From contig JAYZDP010000001.1 of assembly GCA_036337765.1 (NCBI GenBank), positions 1 through 56,859 of the forward strand: a DNA stretch of 56,859 nucleotides, given 5' to 3'. Position 1 is the first letter of the stretch. Each line of letters begins with the position of its first letter. Positions 1 through 8,689 of this stretch are shown here, in pieces. The notes under the pieces were generated by a model. That model had not been told where the DNA came from and did no database searches. It saw nothing but the letters and a program-made list of their open reading frames with translations. Position numbers and translations under genes: made by a program. This DNA is from JAYZDP01 sp036337765 (GTDB lineage: Bacteria > Acidobacteriota > Thermoanaerobaculia > Multivoradales > Multivoraceae).

Positions 1-761
1 GCCCAGAACGAGGCGACGATGCCAGCCGCCGTCGCAAGACTGCCCGCGACCACCGCGCGACGGCTCTGGCCCGCTTGCTGCAGGAGTGCGAGCAGCTTCA
101 GCGACAGGACCGGCAGCACGCAGGGCATAACGTTGAGGATCAGGCCGCCGAGCAGGCCCAGCGCCAGCACCGTCACCAGGCTGCGCTCCGCGCCCGGCGC
201 CGGCACGGAGCTCGCCGGAGCGAAGACGACGGCGTGGGTAGTGGCTCCTTCGTCGCCGACCTCAATCTCGATCGAGGCGGTCGCGTTCGTCGGAGGTAGA
301 CACTGGAGGTCGTCGCAGGCCTGGTAGCGCAACCTCGCCTTGACGGTGGTCGTTCCGCTCGCCCCCGGTGGGATGTCGATGTCGGCGATGATCGTCTCGG
401 TGCCCTCATACACCGCGAGCGGCTCGTCTTCGAACTCCGCAGTCCAGAACACGTGGCTCGGATAGCTCGGCTCGCCGACCTGCCAGCCTTCTGGTGCCGA
501 CAGCTCGAGCTCGGTCGGGATCAGGTAGTCGAAGGACGGGGTGTGGCTCTGGATATGCCAGCCTTCGTCGACCTCGAACCTCGCCGCGACTCTCGCCGCC
601 GATCCGGCGGCGTAGGACTCCCGGTCGGCCAGCAACTCGACGCGCGCCTTCTCGATCCTCGGTCGGCGCTGCGCGCCGATGGGATCGGCCGCGCCGAGCG
701 CTGCGGCGAGCCCAACCGCGACCCAGACGGTCGCGCGAGGGGCGAAGGTGACTAGGCGCAT
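1..761 (-). CDS. dsbD: DsbD-like thiol:disulfide interchange protein, N-terminal part (cut by window edge)
   Basis: Partial gene, about 253 residues visible; the 3' end lies beyond base 1. It opens with a signal peptide, followed by an N-terminal periplasmic domain (about residues 30-180) of the kind that accepts electrons in DsbD, including the pair CDDLQC. The first membrane helix then carries NVMPCVLPVLSLK, the redox cysteine motif of the DsbD/CcdA membrane domain. The family carries electrons from cytoplasmic thioredoxin across the inner membrane to periplasmic thiol proteins. The ATG overlaps the 3' end of the upstream thioredoxin gene by 10 bases, so the two are translationally linked. 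The C-terminal thioredoxin module of classical DsbD is probably supplied by that neighbour. What follows the first helix cannot be seen. Confidence 0.85.
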   Translation of the reverse strand, partial: MRLVTFAPRATVWVAVGLAAALGAADPIGAQRRPRIEKARVELLADRESYAAGSAARVAARFEVDEGWHIQSHTPSFDYLIPTELELSAPEGWQVGEPSYPSHVFWTAEFEDEPLAVYEGTETIIADIDIPPGASGTTTVKARLRYQACDDLQCLPPTNATASIEIEVGDEGATTHAVVFAPASSVPAPGAERSLVTVLALGLLGGLILNVMPCVLPVLSLKLLALLQQAGQSRRAVVAGSLATAAGIVASFW

Positions 762-1624
762 TGTCGAGTCTCGCGGATCTCTACCAGCGCCTCTTGTGCG
801 ATATCGATGTAGACCCCGTCCGGATGCTCGTGGAGGTACGCATCCAGAGCACTCTCGGCGTCAGCGCAGGCCTCGCGATCACGGGCGATGTGGTACGGCA
901 GAAGATCGACCAGCTCCCGCACGTCCTCGTTGCCGGTCTCGATCGCGCTCGTGCGGGCGTCGGCGAGGGCACTCGAAGCCGCCTCGAAGTCGCCCTGCAG
1001 CCGCAGGGCATCCGCGTGGTAGTAGCGGTTCCAAGCGACTTCGTCGACGGTTTCCTCACCCCTGTGACGGAGCCGCTCGAACATGGAGGCGGCACGCGCG
1101 CCGTCGCGACGCTCGTGGAAGTCGTTGGCAAGCGTGCGCAGGGTCTCGCTGCCCGTCGCTTCGTCGACGTCGGCATGCGCGCGCACCAACATGGCGAACA
1201 TCGCCCGCTCGAGGTCGAGATTCTGGATGTAGGTCGGCGCGGGCGAGAAGCCCTGTAGCTGGCCTACGCGCACCATGTCGGGGGTGATGATCAGCGTCGT
1301 AGGCAGGCCCGAGACGCCGAAGTCCTCCTGCAGCCGTGTGCCCTCCGCGCCGTCCTCGGTGTTGACGCGCAGTAGGACGTAATCGGCTGCCCATTCGCGG
1401 AAGACATCACTGGTGAAGACCTCTTCGTCGAGCTTCTTGCACCAGGTGCACCAGTCCGCCCAGAGGTCGACGACGATCAGCTTGCCGTCCTGTCGGGCAG
1501 TCTCACGAGCCGCCTCGAGGCTCTGCTGCCAGCCCTCGGGAGTGGGAGGTGCAGGGTGGCAGGGTAGCGCGGTCGCGAGGGCCAGAATGGCCAGGAAAAC
1601 GCCCGTTTTCGGGGTGTTGAGCAC
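752..1624 (-). CDS. Secreted thioredoxin-fold protein with helical tail
   Basis: 290 residues starting at a GTG preceded by GAAGGA at good spacing. A hydrophobic leader (about 1-23) is followed by a thioredoxin fold with the active site WADWCTWCKKLD (about 54-65) and the cis-proline segment GLPTT. The rest (about 155-290) is helical and resembles a TPR-type tail. It resembles the C-terminal (gamma) domain of DsbD and the DUF255/thioredoxin_7 proteins. It lies directly upstream of, and overlaps, the DsbD-like gene, so it probably exchanges electrons with that membrane protein in the periplasm. The leader has a cysteine (ALPC), but proline at -1 argues against a lipoprotein. Confident on fold, less so on partner. 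Confidence 0.82.
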   Translation of the reverse strand: MLNTPKTGVFLAILALATALPCHPAPPTPEGWQQSLEAARETARQDGKLIVVDLWADWCTWCKKLDEEVFTSDVFREWAADYVLLRVNTEDGAEGTRLQEDFGVSGLPTTLIITPDMVRVGQLQGFSPAPTYIQNLDLERAMFAMLVRAHADVDEATGSETLRTLANDFHERRDGARAASMFERLRHRGEETVDEVAWNRYYHADALRLQGDFEAASSALADARTSAIETGNEDVRELVDLLPYHIARDREACADAESALDAYLHEHPDGVYIDIAQEALVEIRETRQCA

Positions 1625-1662
1625 GGTCTGATCCTTCGGCGGATGATACCATTCGGCTCCTG

Positions 1663-2832
1663 ATGAAGCTCTCTGAGCGGGCCGGGCGAATCGGCGAATC
1701 GGCCACCATGAGGGTGACTCGGAGAGCCGAGGAGTTGCAGGCTCAGGGTGTCGAGATCATCTCCTTCGGAGCTGGTGAGCCAGACTTCGAGTCCCCCGGC
1801 GCCGCCCTCGAAGGGGCCCACCGGGCACTCGACGAGGGCTACACGAGATATACGCCGGCGGCGGGCGCGTTGGATCTTCGTGAGGCCCTTCTGGAGCGCT
1901 ACCACCGCGAGTACGCCGTGCCGTGGACGGACCCATCTCAGGTGGTGGTAACCGTAGGTGCCAAGGCGGCGCTCTTCGAGCTTGCGCTGGCGTTGTTCTC
2001 CAACGGAGATGAAGTGATCATCCCCTCGCCGTGCTGGGTGTCGTTCCCGCAGCAGGCCGTTTTCGCCGGCGCGCAGCCTATCGACGTGCCTGCCTCCTGG
2101 CAGGACGGCTTCCGGGTGAGGGCAGAAAGCGTCATCGAGGCCTTCTCGCCGCGTACGCGGGCGGTGATCCTCAACTCGCCGTCGAATCCGACCGGCGCCA
2201 TCGTCGCCCCCAGCGACTTGCGGGCGATCGTCGAAGCAGCCGCCGACCGCGGCGTCGTCGTCGTCTCCGACGAGACCTACGAGCGATTCGTCTATTCGGA
2301 CGCCGGCTTCGCTTCGAGCGCCCCGCTGGCGCGCGAGTTCCCAGACACCGTGGTCCTGGTCGGCTCGTTCTCCAAGACCTACGCCATGACGGGCTGGCGA
2401 ATCGGCTACGTGCTGGGACCGGCCGAGCTTCTGAAGAGTGTGATCGCGATCCAGAGCCATGCCACGTCCAATCCGACGTCGTTCGCGATGCGGGGCGCCC
2501 TGGCGGCGATGGCGGGCGCGGAGGAGGACGTTCGCGCGATGATCGAGGAGTTTCGAGTTCGGCGCGATCTCGTGGTCGCGGCGCTTGACGCGATTCCCGG
2601 CGTCCAGTGCCCGGTTCCTGCCGGCGCTTTCTACGCCTTCCCGCGGGTCGCCGATCTGTACCGCGAGGGCCAGGCGTCGTCGGACTTCTGCGAGCTCCTG
2701 CTCGATGAGGCGCAGGTCGCGGTGGTTCCGGGCATCGCCTTCGGCAACGACGACCACATTCGGCTGTCCTTTTCTTCGTCGAGGGCCGATCTTGAGGCGG
2801 GCATTGCGCGCATTGCCGCGGCGGTGGCCTGA
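1663..2832 (+). CDS. Aspartate aminotransferase-like class I PLP enzyme
   Basis: 389 residues. It matches the subgroup 1-beta aspartate aminotransferases: N-terminal KLSERAGRI, GAGEPDF near residue 40, the substrate/PLP motif NSPSNPTGA, and the PLP lysine in SFSKTYAMTGWRIGY (Lys238). The family moves the amino group between aspartate (or prephenate, or related acids) and 2-oxoglutarate in the cytoplasm; the exact substrate cannot be read here. The ATG at 1663 fits the family start. The 38-base gap to the divergent thioredoxin gene is very short and shows no clear Shine-Dalgarno, so the mRNA may be nearly leaderless. The next gene starts 8 bases after its stop and is probably co-transcribed. 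Confidence 0.9.
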   Translation: MKLSERAGRIGESATMRVTRRAEELQAQGVEIISFGAGEPDFESPGAALEGAHRALDEGYTRYTPAAGALDLREALLERYHREYAVPWTDPSQVVVTVGAKAALFELALALFSNGDEVIIPSPCWVSFPQQAVFAGAQPIDVPASWQDGFRVRAESVIEAFSPRTRAVILNSPSNPTGAIVAPSDLRAIVEAAADRGVVVVSDETYERFVYSDAGFASSAPLAREFPDTVVLVGSFSKTYAMTGWRIGYVLGPAELLKSVIAIQSHATSNPTSFAMRGALAAMAGAEEDVRAMIEEFRVRRDLVVAALDAIPGVQCPVPAGAFYAFPRVADLYREGQASSDFCELLLDEAQVAVVPGIAFGNDDHIRLSFSSSRADLEAGIARIAAAVA

Positions 2833-2839
2833 GTAGGAA

Positions 2840-3946
2840 ATGCGTCGCAAAGGCTTTCTCGGCGCGTCTTTCGGGCTCGGGCGTCTGTTCGGAATCCCGA
2901 TTCGGTTGCATCTCACCTTCCTCCTGTTGCTCGCCTGGCTGATTTGGCGTGCCGGTACCCAGGGGGCGGCGGGTTTCGCGGGGCTCGTGTGGGTATTGCT
3001 GCTGTTCTCGTTTGTGGTGCTACACGAGCTCGGTCACGCACTCATGGCGAGGGCTTGCGACGTCAAGACCCACGAGATCGTGCTGCTGCCGATCGGCGGC
3101 CTGGCGCGGCTGGAGCGCATCCCGAGCGGGATGGCCGAGCTCGTGATCGCTCTGGCGGGGCCCGCGGTCAATCTCGGCTTGGGGCTCGTGTTCATGATCA
3201 CGGGTGTGCTCACGCTCGACGAGCCAGTGGCGTTGGGAGTCGAGGGGGGCTTCGCGCCCGGGACGTTCGTTTGGTTTCTGGCCTTCACCAACTTCGCACT
3301 GATGGCTTTCAACCTGCTGCCAGCCTTCCCGATGGACGGGGGCAGGGTGCTGCGCGCTGCGCTTACCCTGGTCATGCCGCTCGACGGTGCCACCCGGTGG
3401 GCCGCCCGGGTCGGCCAGGTGGTTGCGGTGCTTTTCGTGCTCTTCGGCTTCAGTTCTGGCAATCCGGTGTTGGTGCTGATCGGTGTCATGGTTTTTATCG
3501 GAGCCGCGAACGAGTCGCTCTTCCAGACCTCGCGCTCGCGCGTAACCGGCCGACTCGCCGCGGAGGCGATGGTCACTCGCTTCGAGGCGCTGGCGCCGCA
3601 GGACCCGCTCGGCAAGGTGGCCGACCTGGTGGTTCGTACCGAGCAGACCGTGTTCCCGGTGGTCGATGCCTGGGGCCGGCTGTCCGGCGTCTTGACGCGC
3701 GCGGAGCTGTTCCGGGGCCTCGAGCAAGGCGGGAAGGAGGGCGCCGTGCTCGAGCTCATGGAGCGCGACGTGCCGCGTGCACAGCTCGAGACGCCACTGG
3801 AGAAGGTGCTCGAACAGCTCCAGAATCCGAGCCGGCTACCGGTATTCGTCATGGACGACGAGCGTTTGGCAGGCATCATCACCAGCGAGAACCTCGGCGA
3901 GATGATGGAGATCCAGCGGGCCTTGGGCTCTCGAAGCGTGGGGTAG
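2840..3946 (+). CDS. Site-2 protease family zinc metalloprotease (M50) with CBS domains
   Basis: 368 residues. Membrane helices surround the zinc motif HELGH (His62, Glu63, His66), and the third ligand lies in AFPMDGGRV (Asp166), as in Rip3-type M50 proteases. Residues about 235-360 form a pair of CBS domains, which in this subfamily bind adenosyl nucleotides and may gate the protease. The family cuts membrane-embedded substrates, often anti-sigma factors. No such target is adjacent, so its role here is unknown. It follows the aminotransferase by 8 bases with TAGGAA before the ATG. Confidence 0.9.
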   Translation: MRRKGFLGASFGLGRLFGIPIRLHLTFLLLLAWLIWRAGTQGAAGFAGLVWVLLLFSFVVLHELGHALMARACDVKTHEIVLLPIGGLARLERIPSGMAELVIALAGPAVNLGLGLVFMITGVLTLDEPVALGVEGGFAPGTFVWFLAFTNFALMAFNLLPAFPMDGGRVLRAALTLVMPLDGATRWAARVGQVVAVLFVLFGFSSGNPVLVLIGVMVFIGAANESLFQTSRSRVTGRLAAEAMVTRFEALAPQDPLGKVADLVVRTEQTVFPVVDAWGRLSGVLTRAELFRGLEQGGKEGAVLELMERDVPRAQLETPLEKVLEQLQNPSRLPVFVMDDERLAGIITSENLGEMMEIQRALGSRSVG

Positions 3947-3985
3947 ACTGCCGAAACGGTTCAAAGCGCTCTTCGGGAGGTCGGC

Positions 3986-4630
3986 ATGGGCATAAAGCAA
4001 GGTCGTAGGCGCTCGCGTGCAGGCGTATCCCGCCGCGACTTTCTCAAGGGAGGCGCCGCCGGAGCGGTCGCGACCGGAGTCCTGCCCGGTGCCGCGGGCG
4101 CCGTGGCCGAGGCCGACGCGGTTGCCGGTACCGATGTCGTCGGACCGGGCAAGGTGGCGGTGCGCCTGACGGTCAATGGTGCGGCGCACGAGGCGCGCGT
4201 CGAGCCGCGGGTGACGCTGCTGGACGCACTGCGTGAGCGCCTCGACATCACCGGTGCCAAGAAAGTCTGCGACCGCGCCACCTGTGGTGCCTGCACCGTG
4301 CTTCTGGACGGTCGCCCCGCCTATGCCTGCAGCGTGCTGGCGATCGAAGCTCAGGGCGTGGAAATCACCACCGTCGAGGGACTCGGGACCCCTGAGGAGA
4401 TGCATCCCATCCAGGCCGCTTTCGTGGCCAACGACGCGCAGCAGTGCGGCTACTGCACGCCGGGGTTCGTGGTCGCCTGCAAGGCCTTCCTCGACGCCAA
4501 TCCCGACCCGACCTTGGCAGAGATCGAGGCCGGCCTGGGCGGCAACCTTTGTCGTTGCGGCACCTACAACGGCATCAAGCAGGTGCTTCTGACGACGCGG
4601 CCTCTGAAGGCCCAGACGAAAGGGGCATAG
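3986..4630 (+). CDS. Molybdenum hydroxylase, 2Fe-2S subunit with Tat signal
   Basis: 214 residues. The leader SRRDFLKGGAAGAV is a clear twin-arginine signal, so the complex is probably exported folded to the periplasm. The ferredoxin-like domain has Cys95, Cys100, Cys103 and Cys115; the helical domain has Cys154, Cys157, Cys189 and Cys191. Together these hold the two 2Fe-2S clusters of xanthine dehydrogenase-family enzymes. GGGAGGTC before the ATG supports this start. Export plus three separate subunits recalls the periplasmic aldehyde oxidoreductase PaoABC, though gene order here is 2Fe-2S, Mo, FAD. The substrate (aldehyde or N-heterocycle) cannot be determined. Confidence 0.92.
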   Translation: MGIKQGRRRSRAGVSRRDFLKGGAAGAVATGVLPGAAGAVAEADAVAGTDVVGPGKVAVRLTVNGAAHEARVEPRVTLLDALRERLDITGAKKVCDRATCGACTVLLDGRPAYACSVLAIEAQGVEITTVEGLGTPEEMHPIQAAFVANDAQQCGYCTPGFVVACKAFLDANPDPTLAEIEAGLGGNLCRCGTYNGIKQVLLTTRPLKAQTKGA

Positions 4631-4634
4631 GGCG

Positions 4635-6755
4635 ATGGTCGACTACAACTGGCCCGAAGCCTCAAAGCGCGACCTGATCGGGGCTCGGATCGAGCGCCTC
4701 GATGGACCGCTGAAGAGCACCGGAGCGGCAAAGTACCCCTCCGACATCAAGCGCAGCGGCATGCTCTATGGCCGCATCCTCACCTGCCCCCACGCCCACG
4801 CCCGAATCCGCTCGATCGACGTCTCGAAGGCGAAGGCGATGCCGGGAGTGGTGACCGTGCACGTCATCCAGCAAGCCGGCGCCGAGATCCGGTGGGCGCA
4901 CGACGAAGTCGTTTTTCTGGCTGCCGAGAGCGAAGAGATGGCCGCCGACGCGCTCGGCGCCATCGACGTCGACTACGAGGTGTTGCCGCACTACGTCACT
5001 GAGGGTGACCGCGATGCGGCGCCCGAGACCAAGCCCGGACGTGAGCGCGAGGCCGGCGAGCCCGACCAGGCGATGGCCGCCGCGGCGGTCAAGGTCGAGC
5101 GCACCCTGTCGATTCCGATGATCAATCACAGTTGTCTCGAGCCGCACGGTCAGCTCGCCGAGTGGAATGGCGATGAACTGACGGTGTGGGCCTCGACCCA
5201 GGCGGTGTCGACCATCGGGGTGGGCTTTGCCGAGCCGATGGAGGTGCCGGCGTCGAACGTACGTGTCCAGACCCAGTTCATGGGCGGCGGCTTCGGATCG
5301 AAGTTCGACGTCGACCGCTGGGGCGTCGAAGGAGCGCGCCTCGCGCGGTTGGCCGAGCGTCCTGTGCGCCTGTTCCTTGACCGCGACCACGAGCTGGCGG
5401 TCGCCGGCTCGCGGCCCTCCGCTCACGCCACGATCCAGGCCGGCGCCGACCGCGAAGGCAACCTCGTGTCGTGGATCTCCGACTCGTGGGGTACCGGTGG
5501 ACTGCCGGGAACCGGCACCACGCCCCTGCCCTATGTGCTGCAGCCGCCGAATCGCCGCACGAAGCACACTTCGGTGCCGACGAACTTCGCCGGCTCGAAG
5601 GCCTGGCGGGCACCGAATCATCCGCAGGCTGCCTTTCTCTCGATGTCGATCTTCGAGGACCTTGCTGCCGAGCTCGAGATGGACCCGCTCGAGTTCTTCC
5701 GCAAGAACCTTGGCCTGGCTCGCGGGGAACTCGGCAAGACCTACGACGAGGAGCTCGGCACCGCTGCGGACCTCATGCAGTGGAGTGCCAACTGGAAGCC
5801 TCGTGGGTCGGAGACGGGTGTCGTTCGGCGTGGCCTCGGGCTCTCGATCCACCAGTGGGGAGGTCGTGGTCATCGGTCGAACTGTGAGGTCAAGGTGCAC
5901 CCCGATGGAGCGGTCGAGCTCTTCATGGGCACGCAGGATCTCGGCACCGGCACTCGTACGGTGGTGGCGATGGTGCTTGCGGAAACGTTCGGTCTGGCGC
6001 TCGCCGAGGTCAAGGTCCACATCGGCGACAGCCGCTACCCGCAGTCGGGCCCGTCTGGTGGGTCCTCGACTGTCGGCGGTGTTTCCTCTTCGACGCGGCG
6101 AGCGGCTCAGGACGCGCTTGCCGCGGTCTTCGCCAAGGTCGCGCCCGACCTGGGTGTCGAGCCTGACGCCCTCGAGGCGCGGGGCGGTCGTGTGTTCGTC
6201 GGCGCAGACCCCGCGAAAAGCATGAGCTGGAGTGAAGCGGCCTCCCGCCTCGGCGCCGTGCCGTTGAGCGCGAGTGGTCGCAACCCGGGCCCTGGGAAGC
6301 TGAACGACGGCGGTGTCGGCGGCGCTCAGATGGCCGATGTCTCGGTCGACATCGAGACCGGGATCGTGAAGATCAACCGCATGGTCGCGGTGCAGGACAT
6401 CGGCCTCGTGGTCAACCACAAGCTGGCAGAGAGTCAGATGTTCGGTGCGCTGATCATGGGCGTGAGCTCGGCGCTCTACGAGGAGCGGATTGTCGATCCG
6501 ATCTCTGGCCGGCTTCTCAACGCGAATATGGAGTTCTACAAGCTCGCGGGTCTGGGCGACGTCGGCGAGTTCAAGGTCCACCTCATGACCGGGCCGGGCT
6601 ACGACGAGCGCGGCGTGATCGGCATCGGCGAGCCGCCGGTGATCTCGCCGGTTGCCGCCATCGGCAACGCGGTCGCCAACGCCATCGGCGTTCGCGTTAC
6701 GGCGGCGCCCTTCACCCCCGACCGGGTGTTGGCTGCTCTGGGAGGCGCGGCATGA
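4635..6755 (+). CDS. Molybdenum hydroxylase, molybdopterin (large) subunit
   Basis: 706 residues, 4 bases after the 2Fe-2S gene. It has the hammerhead domain, then the molybdopterin-binding motifs GGGFGSKF (about 217), AWRAPNHPQ where most relatives have RAPG, GTQDLGTGT, and GSSTVGG. The catalytic glutamate is in IGEPPVISP (Glu666). It binds the cytosine-dinucleotide or related molybdenum cofactor and hydroxylates the substrate. It has no signal of its own and would be carried out by the Tat leader of the small subunit. No XdhC-type sulfurase chaperone is seen nearby. The RAPN change may alter the substrate pocket. Confidence 0.92.
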   Translation: MVDYNWPEASKRDLIGARIERLDGPLKSTGAAKYPSDIKRSGMLYGRILTCPHAHARIRSIDVSKAKAMPGVVTVHVIQQAGAEIRWAHDEVVFLAAESEEMAADALGAIDVDYEVLPHYVTEGDRDAAPETKPGREREAGEPDQAMAAAAVKVERTLSIPMINHSCLEPHGQLAEWNGDELTVWASTQAVSTIGVGFAEPMEVPASNVRVQTQFMGGGFGSKFDVDRWGVEGARLARLAERPVRLFLDRDHELAVAGSRPSAHATIQAGADREGNLVSWISDSWGTGGLPGTGTTPLPYVLQPPNRRTKHTSVPTNFAGSKAWRAPNHPQAAFLSMSIFEDLAAELEMDPLEFFRKNLGLARGELGKTYDEELGTAADLMQWSANWKPRGSETGVVRRGLGLSIHQWGGRGHRSNCEVKVHPDGAVELFMGTQDLGTGTRTVVAMVLAETFGLALAEVKVHIGDSRYPQSGPSGGSSTVGGVSSSTRRAAQDALAAVFAKVAPDLGVEPDALEARGGRVFVGADPAKSMSWSEAASRLGAVPLSASGRNPGPGKLNDGGVGGAQMADVSVDIETGIVKINRMVAVQDIGLVVNHKLAESQMFGALIMGVSSALYEERIVDPISGRLLNANMEFYKLAGLGDVGEFKVHLMTGPGYDERGVIGIGEPPVISPVAAIGNAVANAIGVRVTAAPFTPDRVLAALGGAA

Positions 6756-7729
6756 GAGCGTTCGAGTACGCCAATCCGTCGACGCTCGACGAGGCGGTCG
6801 AGCTTCTCACCGGCAGTGAATCCGCCTTGCCGCTGGCCGGAGGCACCGATCTGCTCAGTCTCTTGAAGGACGATCTGGCGCGGCCCGATCGGTTGGTGAA
6901 CCTGAAGTCGATCCCGGAGCTGAGTGGTGTCGAGGTCGCCGATGATGGCGTCCTGCGTATCGGCGCGATGACCACTCTCGCCGAGCTCCTCGCCAGCGAG
7001 GCCGTTGCCGATCGGATGCCGTCGCTGGTCCAGGCGGCACAGGGTATTCGCAGCCCGCAGTTGCACACGATGGGCACCGTCGGAGGCGATCTTCTGCAGC
7101 GTCCACGGTGCTGGTACTACCGTGCGGGCTTCGGTCTGCTGGCGCGCGAGGACGGCCGCTCGATGGTCGTCGACGGTGATAACCGCTACCACGCCATTCT
7201 CGGTACCGACGGCCCGGCCTACTTCGTGAATCCGTCGAGCTTGGCCCCGGCGCTGATCGCGCTGGGCGCGCGCGCCAGAGTCCATGGGCCGGACGGCGGC
7301 CGCGAAGTCGCCGTCGAGGAGCTTTTTCGCAACCCGGCATCCGAGGGGGAGCTGGAGCTGACTGTAGGTGCTGGCGAGATCCTGACCGAAGTGACGGTTC
7401 CTGCCACGCCGAGCGCCAACGCGACCTACGAGGTCCGGCAGAAGGAGGCGCTGGACTGGCCGCTCGCCGCTGCGGCTGTCGCCATCGAGAGCGACGGCAC
7501 CGTCGTCACCGGGGCTCGGGTGGTTCTGGGCCATGTCGGGCCGGTGCCCCATGTGGCGAAGGCCGCGGCAGACGCTCTGATCGGGAAGTCCGCGGCCGCC
7601 GGCGCCGATGAGGCCGCGGCTGCCGCAGTGAGCGGCGCGAAGGCCTTGAGTGGCAACGGCTACAAGATCCAGCTCGCGAAAGTGGCAACCCGGCGAGCGA
7701 TCCACCGAGCGCTTGGGATGGAGGTCTGA
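6752..7729 (+). CDS. Molybdenum hydroxylase, FAD subunit
   Basis: 325 residues; the ATGA overlap with the large subunit shows translational coupling. FAD-binding motifs are LPLAGGTDLL (near residue 28) and TMGTVGGDLLQR (about 105-117), followed by the CO-dehydrogenase flavoprotein C-terminal domain. The stretch LLQRPRCWYYR followed by YHAILG aligns with the PaoB/HcrB insertion that carries a 4Fe-4S cluster in those enzymes. Only the first cysteine (Cys120) survives here, so that cluster is probably absent. The protein passes electrons from the 2Fe-2S subunit to an acceptor. It is followed 4 bases later by a small cysteine-rich protein. Confidence 0.9.
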   Translation: MRAFEYANPSTLDEAVELLTGSESALPLAGGTDLLSLLKDDLARPDRLVNLKSIPELSGVEVADDGVLRIGAMTTLAELLASEAVADRMPSLVQAAQGIRSPQLHTMGTVGGDLLQRPRCWYYRAGFGLLAREDGRSMVVDGDNRYHAILGTDGPAYFVNPSSLAPALIALGARARVHGPDGGREVAVEELFRNPASEGELELTVGAGEILTEVTVPATPSANATYEVRQKEALDWPLAAAAVAIESDGTVVTGARVVLGHVGPVPHVAKAAADALIGKSAAAGADEAAAAAVSGAKALSGNGYKIQLAKVATRRAIHRALGMEV

Positions 7730-7733
7730 CCGA

Positions 7734-7949
7734 ATGGCTATGAATGTGATCTCGACCCAGCGCGGCTGCCGGCGACTGCGCGCGAAGGGCATGTTTCTCG
7801 ACATCGAGCGCGGTCCCGAGGACGACTGGCTGCCCTCGATGTCCGACGGTTTCGTCTGGTGCACCCACACCCACAATTGTCTCGGCCCCGACGGCAGCGT
7901 CGCCTCGGAAGATGCGTGCGTCGCGGGCCGCGACTGTTTCGAGGCGTAG
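7734..7949 (+). CDS. Small cysteine-rich protein of unknown function
   Basis: 71 residues, starting 4 bases after the FAD subunit with GGAGG well placed before the ATG, so it belongs to the hydroxylase operon. I do not recognise a family. Its C-terminal half has regularly spaced cysteines, C43-x5-C49-x12-C62-x5-C68, the first two in WCTHTHNC with two histidines. There is one more cysteine, Cys12. It has no signal peptide or membrane segment. The pattern could bind zinc or an Fe-S cluster, or form disulfides. Position suggests a maturation factor or accessory subunit of the hydroxylase; that is inference only. Confidence 0.6.
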   Translation: MAMNVISTQRGCRRLRAKGMFLDIERGPEDDWLPSMSDGFVWCTHTHNCLGPDGSVASEDACVAGRDCFEA

Positions 7950-7997
7950 GGCGCACAACCGATAAGCTCTCGGTGTCAGCCGGAGATGTCCACCGCC

Positions 7998-8669
7998 ATG
8001 AGAATTAGCCTTGCCGCTCTAACCGTCGCTCTCGTCGCGCTGCCGGTGGTGGCAGCGGATCTGGAGGCGCATCACGCGATCCATGGGGACTACCTCGAGG
8101 CGCGCACCGCCGAGGTCTTCGTCGGCTACTGCCTGGCCAACGCCGAGGTCGACATCGTTGGCCGCGAGGCCATCCTGGCTTGGAAGGTACGTGGCGGGGA
8201 GTGGGACGGTGCGGTGCTCGACGGGCTGTCGGTCGTGGCGGTCGTCCAGTCCGACGAGACGCTTGGCGATCCCGACATGGATCCTGGTCGCGCGCGATCG
8301 GTGCTCCTGATCGACGATCGCGCCGACGCGGCTCAGGGTGATGCTCTGGTACGGCTGGCCCAGTCGCTGACCGGCTCGCTGCTCGACGGAGTCGTCGACG
8401 TGCAGTCGCTGCCGATCGACGTCGAGCTTCGCGACGGACACGGGATGAAGGCGATACGGGTCGGCGACATCGCTCAACTCGAGGTCCGTGACCGCCGTCA
8501 CGCCGACGGCCTGTGCGGCAACGAGGATGTCTACTACGGTCCCCTGGCGGAGCTGGAGGAGTCGCACGTGACCTACACTCTGCGCCACGAGTTCTCTGGC
8601 GAGGGCCTCGACGGCACCTGGAAAAGTCCCGAGAAGACCAGCTCATGGGTGGGCTCGTTCGTCCGCTAG
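7998..8669 (+). CDS. Secreted DUF1326-like protein
   Basis: 223 residues from the ATG at 7998; an ATG at 7986 is also in frame but sits directly on the GGAG. The first 20 residues are a standard signal peptide ending VVAA. The mature part matches my recollection of DUF1326, with GDYLEARTAEVFVGYC early and ILAWKVRGGEW followed by LDGLSVVAVV. The CxCxxCPC-like cysteines of many members are reduced to one here. No reaction is known for the family. The next gene is also a secreted unknown and probably in the same transcript. Confidence 0.65.
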   Translation: MRISLAALTVALVALPVVAADLEAHHAIHGDYLEARTAEVFVGYCLANAEVDIVGREAILAWKVRGGEWDGAVLDGLSVVAVVQSDETLGDPDMDPGRARSVLLIDDRADAAQGDALVRLAQSLTGSLLDGVVDVQSLPIDVELRDGHGMKAIRVGDIAQLEVRDRRHADGLCGNEDVYYGPLAELEESHVTYTLRHEFSGEGLDGTWKSPEKTSSWVGSFVR

Positions 8670-8689
8670 CAGGACTGGCTGTCGCCACG

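Noticed and set aside
1550..1624. Lipobox reading of the thioredoxin leader (ALPC)
   Set aside because: Proline directly before the cysteine is not accepted by signal peptidase II.
1477..2916. 479-codon minus-strand open frame over the aminotransferase
   Set aside because: Arginine-rich shadow frame without any domain; it also crosses the true thioredoxin gene.
4662..6581. 639-codon open frame antisense to the molybdopterin subunit
   Set aside because: A GC-rich shadow of a well-supported gene; no recognisable domain.
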